A DNA stretch of 8,897 nt, from contig JAIRTU010000189.1 in NCBI GenBank assembly GCA_031254735.1, positions 1 to 8,897 of the forward strand, given 5' to 3'. Below the pieces are notes generated by a model that saw only the letters and a program-made list of their open reading frames with translations, was not told the origin of the DNA and did no database searches. This document shows, in pieces, positions 1 through 6,344 of this stretch. Source of the DNA: Bacteroidales bacterium. Lineage in GTDB: Bacteria; Bacteroidota; Bacteroidia; Bacteroidales; WCHB1-69. Numbering within the stretch: position 1 is the stretch's first letter; each line of letters begins with the position of its first letter. Both the position numbers and the translations under genes were made by a program.

Positions 1-4
1 TATT

Positions 5-325
5 TTATTGTTGTATATCTTCTTTATTTTCTTCTGTTTGTTTTACGTTTTCATTAATGAAATCATCAGAAGGGTCTATGAACATTCCTCGCTTTCTAGC
101 TTCTAAATACATCTCTACCCATTCTTCCCAAGTTAGCCTAAAATTTGAATCTAAACTTTCTACTGTTATCTTCTTCACAGTGTCTTCAATTTCCACAGTC
201 TCTTCAATCTTCATAGTGTCTTCAATTTCCACAGTGTCTTGTCTATTTCCACAAGACATTAAGACCATCACTAAAATTATAATTCCTACAAAGGCTATGT
301 CTCTTATTTCTTTATCTGTTGTCAT
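5..325 (-). CDS. Small predicted lipoprotein with hexapeptide repeats
   Basis: This encodes 106 residues starting at ATG (323-325). The N-terminus has a hydrophobic stretch (about residues 10-23) ending in a lipobox-like Leu-Met-Ser-Cys, with the Cys at residue 25, so a lipid-anchored envelope protein is likely. Residues 30-52 are built from a six-residue unit of the form (D/E)T(V/M)(E/K)IE, encoded by an 18-nt tandem repeat. The rest is acidic and polar, with no recognised domain. I do not recognise a family and assign no function. The gene is convergent with nothing seen in the window and diverges from folB. Its AT content is higher than that of the operon across the intergenic region. The complete ORF, the lipobox and an upstream TAnnTTTG element support a real gene, but its short length and low complexity limit confidence. 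Confidence 0.6.
   Translation of the reverse strand: MTTDKEIRDIAFVGIIILVMVLMSCGNRQDTVEIEDTMKIEETVEIEDTVKKITVESLDSNFRLTWEEWVEMYLEARKRGMFIDPSDDFINENVKQTEENKEDIQQ
180..241 (-). repeat. 18-bp coding tandem repeat in the lipoprotein gene
   Basis: Three 18-bp units (180-197, 198-215, 216-233) plus a partial one (234-241) follow without a gap. The first and third are identical on the plus strand; the middle one differs at a few bases. The length is a multiple of three, so copy changes would add or remove six residues without a frameshift. Confidence 0.8.
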
Positions 326-389
326 AATTTTTCTGTTTATACTATTTAAAATTATTATTACTACTAAATACAGTTTAATTTTACAACTG

Positions 390-415
390 CAAAAATACTA
401 AAATAGTATAACAAA
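390..415 (-). promoter_or_regulatory. Candidate promoter of the lipoprotein gene
   Basis: Read on the minus strand, 397-390 is TATTTTTG, a full match to the Bacteroidota -7 element TAnnTTTG. A TTTG lies upstream at 415-412, but the 14-nt gap is shorter than the usual 19-21. A TTGC at 423-420 is slightly too far. The predicted transcript start is about 60 nt before the ATG. Confidence 0.45.
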
Positions 416-476
416 TTTTGCAATTGCGAATTATACTTTTCCACTTCTGCTTCCCATATTTTTTGTTTTCGTATGG

Positions 477-504
477 TTTGTCATCAATAAAAAATATACC
501 TTTG
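477..504 (+). promoter_or_regulatory. Candidate promoter of the folB-tpiA-prmA operon
   Basis: TACCTTTG at 497-504 matches the Bacteroidota -7 element TAnnTTTG. A TTTG at 477-480 could be the -33 element, although the 16-nt gap is a little short. The predicted start of transcription is about 30 nt before the folB ATG, a reasonable leader length. Confidence 0.55.
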
Positions 505-540
505 CAAAACATATTGATTATAAATCTAAAATAGAAACAG

Positions 541-903
541 ATGTCGATCATAAAGATAGAGGGAATGCAGTTTTATGCTTTTCACGGTTGTTTTGCAGAA
601 GAAAACATCGTGGGGACACGTTTTAGCGTAGATTGTCGTTTGGAAGCAGACGTTAAAGAAGCCGCAATCCATGACGATTTGAAAAAAACAATCAATTATC
701 AAACCGTGTATCAACTGATTGCCGAAGAGATGAAACAAACCTCCGCACTGTTGGAACATGTCGCATACCGTATTTTGAAAAGTCTGCATGAACATTTTCC
801 TTTATTGAAAGAAAGTTGGGTTTCTGTTCAGAAATTGAATCCCTCGCTGGGCGGAAAGATTGGCAAAGTATCTGTGGAGATGAATAGCAGTAGCATTTTG
901 TAA
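541..903 (+). CDS. folB: Dihydroneopterin aldolase
   Basis: FolB converts 7,8-dihydroneopterin to 6-hydroxymethyl-7,8-dihydropterin and glycolaldehyde in tetrahydrofolate synthesis; it acts in the cytoplasm, usually as an octamer. The 120-residue length is normal for the family. Visible signatures are the N-terminal I-x-G-M-x-F-Y-A-F-H-G-C stretch (residues 6-17), the Glu pair at 20-21, NYQTVY at 52-57 with the conserved Tyr53, LLEHVA at 70-75 with the pterin-binding Glu72, and VQKLNP at 96-101 with the catalytic-type Lys98, followed by LGGK. The ATG at 541 places the conserved start correctly. It is the first gene of an apparent operon, with tpiA beginning 26 nt after its stop. No other folate gene is nearby. 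The family assignment is firm. Confidence 0.95.
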   Translation: MSIIKIEGMQFYAFHGCFAEENIVGTRFSVDCRLEADVKEAAIHDDLKKTINYQTVYQLIAEEMKQTSALLEHVAYRILKSLHEHFPLLKESWVSVQKLNPSLGGKIGKVSVEMNSSSIL

Positions 904-929
904 AATTTAAAATAAAAAACATAGCAAAA

Positions 930-1706
930 ATGAAGAATAAAATTGTAGCAGGAAATTGGAAAATGAACAAAACCTTTCCCGATGCGGAAGAACTGTTGGC
1001 GTCTGTTGCCGAAGGAATAGAAGAAATGCCCTTAGAGACGGAAATTATTATCTGTCCGCCGTTTGTGTTTTTGGAAATGGCTGCCGATGTTGCCGAAGAA
1101 AGCAATTTTTATGTCGGCGCTCAAAACATGAGTACCGAAGAAAAAGGTGCGTACACAGGCGAGATAAGTGCGGGAATGATCAAATCGGCAGGAGCGGATT
1201 TTTGCATTATCGGGCATTCGGAGAGGAGAATATTTTTTAAAGAAACCAACGCCGACCTGCGAAAAAAAGTGGATATTGCCCTTGCAAACGACATCTGTCC
1301 GATTTTTTGCATCGGCGAACAGTTGGCAGAGAGAGAGAAAGGAATTCATTTTTCCGTGGTAGAGCAGCAGCTTTCCGAAAGTCTGTTTCATCTCTCGGCG
1401 TCGCAACTCGAACGAGTGATTATTGCATACGAACCTGTCTGGGCGATAGGCACAGGACTTACCGCCACCCCCGAACAGGCTCAGGAAATGCACGCCTTTA
1501 TCCGCTCGTTGATAGAGAAAAAATACGGAACGGAAGTCGCCTACAACATTTATATTTTATACGGCGGAAGTTGCAACCCGAAAAATGCGTTGGAACTTTT
1601 TATTTGCAAAGATGTAGACGGCGGCTTGATAGGCGGCTCGTCGCTGAATGCCGAAGATTTTATCGCGATTGTCAATGCCGCCGAAACAAGCGTGAAAAGC
1701 AATTAA
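930..1706 (+). CDS. tpiA: Triosephosphate isomerase
   Basis: TpiA interconverts dihydroxyacetone phosphate and glyceraldehyde 3-phosphate in glycolysis and gluconeogenesis. The 258-residue protein is a complete TIM barrel of normal length. The active-site Lys11 lies in GNWKMN (8-13), the electrophile His96 in IGHSERR (94-100), and the catalytic base Glu168 in AYEPVWAIGTG (166-176), which includes the mobile phosphate-gripping loop. The later phosphate-binding segments YGGS (211-214) and GGLIGGSSL (232-240) are present. It follows folB by 26 nt and precedes prmA by 15 nt, so it is probably cotranscribed with both. All catalytic residues are intact and nothing unusual is seen. Confidence 0.98.
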   Translation: MKNKIVAGNWKMNKTFPDAEELLASVAEGIEEMPLETEIIICPPFVFLEMAADVAEESNFYVGAQNMSTEEKGAYTGEISAGMIKSAGADFCIIGHSERRIFFKETNADLRKKVDIALANDICPIFCIGEQLAEREKGIHFSVVEQQLSESLFHLSASQLERVIIAYEPVWAIGTGLTATPEQAQEMHAFIRSLIEKKYGTEVAYNIYILYGGSCNPKNALELFICKDVDGGLIGGSSLNAEDFIAIVNAAETSVKSN

Positions 1707-1721
1707 TTTTTTAAACAATTT

Positions 1722-2558
1722 ATGAAATACATCGAAATAGATTGTGTGGTCTCTCCTGCCGAAACGGGAAACGAGATTGTTATTGCTTTGTTGGCAGATA
1801 TGGGTTGCGAGAGTTTTGTGGAATCGGAAAATGGTGTTTTGGCGTATATCGGCAAAGATTATTTTGATGAAAAACGGTTGGAAACCCTTTTTGCCGAAAC
1901 TGCTGCTTTCGATTTTTCTGTTTCTTACTCGTGGAAAGAAATGGAAGAACAAAATTGGAATGCTGTTTGGGAAAGCAATTACGAAGCTGTTTTGATCGAC
2001 AACAGCTGTTATATCCGCGCCCCCTTTCACCGGCAACGAAAAGATGTTGAATACGAAATAGTTATTGAGCCGAAAATGTCTTTCGGAACGGCTCATCACC
2101 CAACCACTTCGCAAATGATACGTTATCTTTTGGAAGAAGACTGCAAAGACAAAACGGTGTTGGATATGGGTTCGGGAACAGGCGTTTTGGCAATTTTTGC
2201 CATGATGCGAGGGGCAAAAACGGCAACGGCTATCGACAACGACACTTGGGCGTACGAAAACTGTTTGGAAAATGCAGAAAAAAATCATATTTCCGATATT
2301 GAGGTTGTTTTGGGTGATGCAAATGATATTTCCGGCACTTTCGATTTGATTCTTGCCAATATCAACCGAAATATTTTGATGCAGGATATGGAAAAATATG
2401 CGAATGCCTTGAACAAAAACGGTGTTTTGCTGTTGAGCGGGTTTTACCTTGACCCCGATTTGAACATCTTGAAAGGCGAAGCCGAAAAGCACAATCTGGT
2501 TTTCGATTCTTTCAAAGAACAGGAAAATTGGACGGCGGCAAGATTTTTGAAAAAATAA
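1722..2558 (+). CDS. prmA: Ribosomal protein L11 methyltransferase
   Basis: PrmA uses S-adenosylmethionine to methylate ribosomal protein L11. The 278-residue protein has the expected two parts: an N-terminal substrate-recognition region (about residues 1-100) and a class I methyltransferase fold. Seen in order are the PrmA hallmark FGTAHHPTT (121-129), the SAM-binding motif I VLDMGSGTGVLAI (146-158), an acidic residue after the second strand (Asp172) and the catalytic-loop motif LANINRNIL (211-219), which replaces the NPPY motif of many N-methyltransferases. It is the last gene of the folB-tpiA-prmA cluster. The tnaA promoter begins directly after its stop codon. The family call is firm. Confidence 0.95.
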   Translation: MKYIEIDCVVSPAETGNEIVIALLADMGCESFVESENGVLAYIGKDYFDEKRLETLFAETAAFDFSVSYSWKEMEEQNWNAVWESNYEAVLIDNSCYIRAPFHRQRKDVEYEIVIEPKMSFGTAHHPTTSQMIRYLLEEDCKDKTVLDMGSGTGVLAIFAMMRGAKTATAIDNDTWAYENCLENAEKNHISDIEVVLGDANDISGTFDLILANINRNILMQDMEKYANALNKNGVLLLSGFYLDPDLNILKGEAEKHNLVFDSFKEQENWTAARFLKK

Positions 2559-2581
2559 TTTGTTTTTATCAAACTTTTTTT
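2546..2581 (+). terminator. Weak AT-only hairpin after prmA
   Basis: TTTGA (2546-2550) can pair with TCAAA (2569-2573). After one mismatch, AAAA (2552-2555) can pair with TTTT (2564-2567), and a T run follows at 2575-2581. The stem has no strong GC core and overlaps the prmA stop and the tnaA promoter, so termination is probably partial at best. Confidence 0.3.
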
Positions 2582-2590
2582 GTACTTTTG
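2559..2590 (+). promoter_or_regulatory. tnaA promoter (TTTG-N20-TACTTTTG)
   Basis: This is the best promoter match in the window: TTTG at 2559-2562, 20 nt of spacing, then TACTTTTG at 2583-2590, fitting the Bacteroidota -33/-7 consensus in sequence and spacing. Transcription should begin near 2595, giving a leader of about 175 nt before the tnaA ATG. That is unusually long for a simple leader and contains an ORF. Confidence 0.75.
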
Positions 2591-2617
2591 GATTTCTAAA
2601 TAAGGAATGTTTTTATC

Positions 2618-2701
2618 ATGAATGTTAAAGTCAGGAGAAAAAAAGATAACTATATGAATATCAAAAGAAGAGACCCTTTTCCCAAGGTCTCTCCCTGCTG
2701 A
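2618..2701 (+). CDS. Candidate 27-residue leader peptide upstream of tnaA
   Basis: This short ORF starts at ATG 2618, about 23 nt after the predicted transcript start, and ends at TGA 2699-2701, 69 nt before tnaA. The peptide is very basic: Arg and Lys make up nine of 27 residues. It ends MNIKRRDPFPKVSPC, where the Met (codon 13, ATG at 2654) is an alternative start. The Pro-rich end and the final Pro two residues from the stop are features often seen in peptides that slow or arrest ribosomes. There is no Trp, unlike E. coli TnaC. A hairpin lies inside its last codons. I infer a regulatory leader peptide from position and context; I do not recognise a named family, and the ORF may be untranslated. 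Confidence 0.45.
   Translation: MNVKVRRKKDNYMNIKRRDPFPKVSPC
2669..2692 (+). promoter_or_regulatory. Hairpin inside the tnaA leader ORF
   Basis: AGAGACC (2669-2675) and GGTCTCT (2686-2692) form a perfect 7-bp stem with a 10-nt pyrimidine-rich loop. No T run follows, so it is not an ordinary intrinsic terminator. It spans codons 18-25 of the leader ORF. A ribosome held at the stop codon (2699-2701) would cover the right arm and prevent pairing, which would let translation control folding. Confidence 0.5.
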
Positions 2702-2770
2702 ATTTATCATCGACAAAAAAACAAAATAATTTTAATTCATTTAGTATAAATATAAAAATAAATAAAGAAT

Positions 2771-4147
2771 ATGGATTTACCTTTTGCAGAATCGTGGAAA
2801 ATAAAAATGGTTGAACCCATTCGCAAATCTACTTATCAAGAACGTGAAAACCGGATAAAAGCAGCGTATTACAATGTGTTTCAATTGGCTTCGGAACATG
2901 TATACATCGATCTTATCACCGATTCGGGAACGGGAGCGATGTCCGACCGTCAATGGGCAGCTCTGATGATGGGCGACGAAAGTTACGCCGGCGCATCTTC
3001 TTTTTTCAATTTAAAAAACAGAATTACAGAAATAACAGGTTTTGAATATGTTATCCCGACACATCAGGGACGTGCCGCCGAAAATGTATTGTTTTCTCAC
3101 CTTGTGAAAGCGGGAGATATTATTCCGGGAAACTCGCATTTCGACACCACCAAAGGACATATCGAATCGCGTAAGGCTATCGCCCTCGATTGCACCATAG
3201 ACGAGGCGAAAGATACACAGCTGGAAATTCCTTTCAAAGGAAATGTTTCGCCCGAAAAGTTGGAAAAAGCCTTGTCGGAACATGCGGACAAAATTCCTTT
3301 TATCATCGTAACCATTACCAACAATACCGCCGGCGGACAGCCTGTTTCGATGCAAAACATGAAAGAAGTTCGTGCCATCGCCAACAAATACAAAAAACCT
3401 GTTTTGTTTGACTCTGCCCGCTTTGCGGAAAATGCCTATTTTATCAAAGTTCGCGAAAAAGGATACGAAAACAAAACCATTAAAGAAATATCCAAAGAAA
3501 TGTTTTCTTACGCCGACGGCATGACAATGAGCGCCAAAAAAGACGGTATCGTCAATATGGGCGGGTTTATCGCCACTCGACGCGAAGATTGGTACGAAGG
3601 TGCGAAAACATTTTGTATTCCTTTCGAGGGCTATCTTACCTACGGCGGAATGAACGGTCGCGATATGAATGCGCTGGCTGTCGGGTTGGACGAAAATACG
3701 GAGTTCGACAACTTGGAAACACGTATCAAACAGGTGGAATATCTGGCAAAGAAATTGGACGAATACGGTATTCCTTACCAGCGTCCCGCCGGCGGACACG
3801 CCATTTTTATAGATGCTCCCAAAGTGCTGACTCATGTTCCCAAAGAAGAATTTCCCGCTCAGACCTTGACGATAGAATTGTATCTGGAAGCCGGTATTCG
3901 GGGTTGTGAAATCGGTTATCTCTTGGCAGACCGCGATCCGATTACTCGTGAAAATCGTTTTGGCGGATTGGATTTGTTACGTTTGGCTATTCCTCGTCGA
4001 GTGTACACCAACAACCACATGGACGTGGTGGCAACTGCCTTGAAAAATGTTTACGACAGACGGGAAACAATCACTCGCGGCGTGAAAATCATTTGGGAAG
4101 CCGAGCTGATGCGACATTTCACCGTTCGCTTGGAAAAATTGTCATAA
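2771..4147 (+). CDS. tnaA: Tryptophanase (tryptophan indole-lyase)
   Basis: TnaA is a PLP enzyme that splits L-tryptophan into indole, pyruvate and ammonium, a cytoplasmic tetramer in known cases. The 458 residues are full length. THQGR (97-101) is in the cofactor phosphate-binding region, FDSAR (213-217) holds the Asp that pairs with the pyridine nitrogen and a nearby Arg, and SAKKDG (254-259) contains the PLP lysine, most likely Lys257. Two sites separate it from tyrosine phenol-lyase: Asp125 in FDTTKGH, where TPL has a Thr, and CEIG (379-382), where TPL has an Arg instead of Ile. The whole sequence reads very like Bacteroides tryptophanases. No tryptophan permease gene lies beside it. It forms its own transcription unit with promoter, leader ORF and terminator. 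Confidence 0.95.
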   Translation: MDLPFAESWKIKMVEPIRKSTYQERENRIKAAYYNVFQLASEHVYIDLITDSGTGAMSDRQWAALMMGDESYAGASSFFNLKNRITEITGFEYVIPTHQGRAAENVLFSHLVKAGDIIPGNSHFDTTKGHIESRKAIALDCTIDEAKDTQLEIPFKGNVSPEKLEKALSEHADKIPFIIVTITNNTAGGQPVSMQNMKEVRAIANKYKKPVLFDSARFAENAYFIKVREKGYENKTIKEISKEMFSYADGMTMSAKKDGIVNMGGFIATRREDWYEGAKTFCIPFEGYLTYGGMNGRDMNALAVGLDENTEFDNLETRIKQVEYLAKKLDEYGIPYQRPAGGHAIFIDAPKVLTHVPKEEFPAQTLTIELYLEAGIRGCEIGYLLADRDPITRENRFGGLDLLRLAIPRRVYTNNHMDVVATALKNVYDRRETITRGVKIIWEAELMRHFTVRLEKLS

Positions 4148-4161
4148 TTATAAATTTTTGT

Positions 4162-4195
4162 AAAGCAGCGGGAAATATCTCGCTGCTTTCATTTT
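4162..4195 (+). terminator. Intrinsic terminator of tnaA
   Basis: A 12-bp stem, with one G-U pair, joins 4162-4173 to 4178-4189 around the tetraloop AATA, with the core GCAGCG/CGCTGC. TTTCATTTT follows. It lies 14 nt after the tnaA stop. Because the outer pairs are A-T it might also act in reverse for aroQ, but the reverse T run is interrupted. Confidence 0.85.
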
Positions 4196-4304
4196 ACGGT
4201 TGAATGAAAAGTAATATTTGCCTGTTTGGGACGCGGATTAAATTGTTTGAACGATGGTTTTGTGATTAATGTGATATGCGTTTTCGTCTCGGCAATGTGT
4301 CATT

Positions 4305-4336
4305 AACCGGTTGTTCAAAAACCCGGTTCAAACAAC
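4305..4336. repeat. Short palindromic repeats beside the aroQ end
   Basis: AACCGG (4305-4310) and CCGGTT (4323-4328) form a 6-bp inverted repeat, and AACCGGTT (4305-4312) is itself a palindrome. A near-copy, ACCCGGTT, sits at 4321-4328, and both copies are followed by similar TTCAAA text. The hairpin is just past the aroQ stop on the minus strand but has no T run, so a terminator role is doubtful. The rest of 4190-4337 shows nothing I can assign. Confidence 0.4.
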
Positions 4337-4337
4337 T

Positions 4338-4766
4338 TCAAGGGCGACATTCGTATAAGAAACTTTCTATCGCCAGACGGTAGACGTCCAAACCAAAGCC
4401 GCAAATACTCCCTTTACAGACTTCCGACAGATATGATTTTTTTCGGTATGTTTCTCTGGCATAGATATTTGTAATATGCACTTCCACCACAGGAACGCAA
4501 ACCGAACGTATCGCATCGGCAACAGCAATAGACGTATGGGTAAAAGCACCTGCATTCAAAACGATGCCATTGTATTTGTTTTCAGCCTGTTGTATGTTTT
4601 CCACAAGCACCGATTCTTCGTTTGATTGCAGAAAATCGAGGTGTAAAGCGGGATATGTCTTTCGCAATTTTTCCAAAAAATCGTCAAAAGATAAATATCC
4701 GTATGTTGCGGGTTCTCGTTTTCCCTGCAAATTCAGATTTACACCGTTCAGCAGTAAAATATTCAT
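4338..4766 (-). CDS. aroQ: 3-dehydroquinate dehydratase, type II
   Basis: AroQ removes water from 3-dehydroquinate to give 3-dehydroshikimate in the shikimate pathway; type II enzymes are small dodecameric proteins. The 142-residue length is typical. Seen are LNLQGKREPATYG (11-23) with the active-site Arg17 and catalytic Tyr22, LQSNEE (46-51), NAGAFTHTSIA (71-81) with the substrate-contacting Asn71, VEVHITN (94-100) with catalytic His97, and the conserved Arg108 before SYLS. The normally conserved NGPN near the N-terminus reads NGVN here, and the usual Leu in NLLG is Gln14. Both lie close to the active site but are not catalytic. It starts 2 nt after the divIC stop, so the two are surely cotranscribed. 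Confidence 0.95.
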   Translation of the reverse strand: MNILLLNGVNLNLQGKREPATYGYLSFDDFLEKLRKTYPALHLDFLQSNEESVLVENIQQAENKYNGIVLNAGAFTHTSIAVADAIRSVCVPVVEVHITNIYARETYRKKSYLSEVCKGSICGFGLDVYRLAIESFLYECRP

Positions 4767-4768
4767 AA

Positions 4769-5062
4769 TCAGTCTTCCGAAGCAACAATGCGAAAGATGT
4801 CTTCGTTTTCTTTTTTGTAATGATGCTGCTTTCTGAAATATTCTTCCTTTTCTTCTTTCGAGCTGAAAGCAGATAATGCGTTTTGACTTTTTACATTCAA
4901 AATCATGGTATTGTAATGCTGCAACTCGGATTCTAAACGCTTGATTTCGGCGTTTAACTTATGATTTTCCGTCAGGTTGTTTTCTCCGAAAAACAGATAC
5001 GCCGCAAAGACCATCAAGGTCAAAGCGTATTTGTATTTTTTACAGAACTCAATAATTTTCAT
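4769..5062 (-). CDS. divIC: DivIC/FtsB-family septum formation protein
   Basis: Proteins of this family are small bitopic membrane proteins of the division machinery, partnering FtsL/FtsQ-type proteins. The 97-residue product has a short cytoplasmic basic N-terminus, one membrane segment (about 11-25), a coiled-coil stretch rich in Leu, Lys and Glu (about 32-66) and the family's C-terminal signature, here KKENEDIFRI (83-92). I chose the ATG at 5060-5062 instead of an upstream TTG (5099-5101), because that codon overlaps the predicted -7 promoter element and would lie at or before the transcript start. It is the first gene of a two-gene unit with aroQ. The symbol follows Bacteroidota usage; ftsB would be equally acceptable. 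Confidence 0.85.
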   Translation of the reverse strand: MKIIEFCKKYKYALTLMVFAAYLFFGENNLTENHKLNAEIKRLESELQHYNTMILNVKSQNALSAFSSKEEKEEYFRKQHHYKKENEDIFRIVASED

Positions 5063-5098
5063 ATCAAAAAAATTAATAAATGTTTTTGTAACACCGTG

Positions 5099-5106
5099 CA
5101 AAGATA
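5099..5106 (-). promoter_or_regulatory. -7 element of the divIC-aroQ promoter
   Basis: On the minus strand 5106-5099 reads TATCTTTG, a full TAnnTTTG match. No good TTTG is seen at the usual -33 distance. Transcription would begin near 5093, about 30 nt before the divIC ATG. Confidence 0.55.
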
Positions 5107-5202
5107 CTCTTTTTCGACATTCATTTTGCGGTATGTAAACACATTGGCAAAAAAATATCGATTTTTCGTTTCCTGCAAAAGTATTTTCTCTGTTTCATGC
5201 GT

Positions 5203-5223
5203 CTGTTTTTCGATGAAAAACAG
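5203..5223 (-). terminator. Hairpin just after perR, possible weak terminator
   Basis: A 9-bp perfect stem, CTGTTTTTC/GAAAAACAG with a 3-nt loop, begins 7 nt after the perR stop. No T run follows on the perR strand, so it may protect the 3' end or terminate weakly. The remainder of the perR-divIC gap is AT-rich without other recognisable sites. Confidence 0.35.
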
Positions 5224-5229
5224 AAAAAA

Positions 5230-5640
5230 TCATTTTCTGCATTTTTCGCATGTCCCCAAAAAATACACGTGTGTTTCTTCAAGAAAAAAGGTCTTATCTC
5301 CCTCAAATACAGGAATTTTTGTGTTCTCCAAAGAAACATCACAAATGCTTCCGCAGCGTTTGCATTTGAAATGTGCATGTGCAGAAGTTTCGGCGTCGTA
5401 ACGAAGATTTTTTTCGTCGATAGTCAACGAAAGAACGGCTTTTTTCTCGCCAAACAATTTCAACGTGTTGTAAACTGTTGTTTTTGACAGCGTTGGAACT
5501 TTCGGCAACAAATCATTAAAAATCTCATCTATGGTCGGGTGCGTTTTATTCTCCATTAAATATTGCATAATGGCAACCCGCTGCATCGAGGGTTTGATAT
5601 TATGACAAATCAAGTGATGATGTGCTTCTTTTATATTCAT
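5230..5640 (-). CDS. perR: PerR-type Fur-family peroxide regulator
   Basis: Fur-family repressors bind DNA as metal-loaded dimers; PerR members sense hydrogen peroxide through oxidation of metal-binding histidines. With the ATG at 5638-5640 the protein has 136 residues. A winged helix fills about 1-80, including the recognition segment SKTTVYNTL (52-60). The dimer domain keeps the B. subtilis PerR regulatory metal ligands by position: His34, Asp82, His88, His90 and Asp101. The last is Asp as in PerR rather than Glu as in Fur. Two zinc pairs, CKRC (93-96) and CEKC (131-134), are intact. A longer form from TTG (5668-5670) is possible but less likely. It lies directly downstream of ahpC, separated by a terminator, which supports the PerR call. 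Confidence 0.87.
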   Translation of the reverse strand: MNIKEAHHHLICHNIKPSMQRVAIMQYLMENKTHPTIDEIFNDLLPKVPTLSKTTVYNTLKLFGEKKAVLSLTIDEKNLRYDAETSAHAHFKCKRCGSICDVSLENTKIPVFEGDKTFFLEETHVYFLGTCEKCRK

Positions 5641-5682
5641 AATCAGCTTGTTATAAATCTGTTTTTGCAAAAAAATCTTTAT

Positions 5683-5717
5683 AAAAAAAACGGAGTAGAA
5701 GCACCTCTCCTACTCCG
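5683..5717 (-). terminator. Intrinsic terminator of ahpC
   Basis: On the minus strand CGGAGTAG (5717-5710) pairs with CTACTCCG (5698-5691), followed at once by eight T (5690-5683). It lies 14 nt past the ahpC stop and should separate ahpC from perR, leaving perR with its own start or readthrough. Confidence 0.9.
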
Positions 5718-5731
5718 CTGACAGGTGTGTG

Positions 5732-6298
5732 TTAAATTTTTCCGACCAAGTCTATCCCCGGTTTTAAGGTTTTGTCGCCTTTTTTCCATTTGGCGGGACA
5801 AACTTCGGCAGAATGTTCGGCAACAAATTGTGCCGCTTCCACTTTGCGAAGCAGTTCTTCCGCATTGCGACCAATGCCGTTGTCGTGAATTTCGCAAATT
5901 TTGATTTCTCCTTCCGGATTGAAAAGAAATGTGCCGCGATAAGACAAGCCCGCCTCTTCGATATACACGCCCAAAGCCCGCGAAAGAACGCCTGTGGGAT
6001 CGGCAAGCATGGGATATTGGATTTTTTTAATGCTCTCGGAAGCGTCATGCCACGCTTTGTGAACAAATTGCGTATCGCAGCTTATGGAATATATTTCAAC
6101 ACCCATTGCTTTGAATTTGGCATAATTTTCCGCCATATCTTCCAACTCGGTCGGGCAAACAAAGGTAAAATCGGCAGGATAGAAAAAGAAAATGCCCCAT
6201 TTTCCCCTTACATCTTTGTCGGTTATTTCTTTGAAATCATCATTGTGATAAGCATTTAGCTTAAACTCAGGAATCTGTGAATTAATAATTGGTGTCAT
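5732..6298 (-). CDS. ahpC: AhpC-type 2-Cys peroxiredoxin
   Basis: AhpC reduces hydrogen peroxide, organic hydroperoxides and peroxynitrite in the cytoplasm and is recharged by AhpF or another disulfide reductase. The 188-residue length is that of bacterial AhpC. FYPADFTFVCPTEL (39-52) contains the peroxidatic Cys48 with Pro41 and Thr45. Arg121 in YRGTF completes the active site, and EVCPAKW (165-171) carries the resolving Cys167. Two further cysteines, Cys74 and Cys135, are not part of the standard mechanism. No ahpF is adjacent: a terminator and perR follow. The gene diverges from the response regulator gene across a 214-bp region. PerR control is expected from context. Confidence 0.96.
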   Translation of the reverse strand: MTPIINSQIPEFKLNAYHNDDFKEITDKDVRGKWGIFFFYPADFTFVCPTELEDMAENYAKFKAMGVEIYSISCDTQFVHKAWHDASESIKKIQYPMLADPTGVLSRALGVYIEEAGLSYRGTFLFNPEGEIKICEIHDNGIGRNAEELLRKVEAAQFVAEHSAEVCPAKWKKGDKTLKPGIDLVGKI

Positions 6299-6344
6299 AT
6301 CTCGTAATTTAAATTTTAATATTATTACTAATTTGTATTGATTG

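Noticed and set aside
57..401. Plus-strand ORF of 114 codons opposite the lipoprotein gene
   Set aside because: It is the complement of the repeat-bearing minus-strand gene, has low-complexity Ser/Thr/Ile content and no family features. The minus-strand frame has a lipobox and a promoter element.
1557..2492. 311-codon minus-strand ORF across prmA
   Set aside because: It is a shadow of prmA, whose methyltransferase motifs are complete. The antisense product resembles no family I know.
3011..3835. 274-codon minus-strand ORF within tnaA
   Set aside because: It is antisense to a fully conserved tryptophanase and has no promoter or domain evidence.
4243..4335. Inverted repeat TTGTTTGAA / TTCAAACAA separated by 75 bp
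   Set aside because: Nine AT-rich base pairs over that distance could occur by chance, and nothing links the arms to an element or gene.
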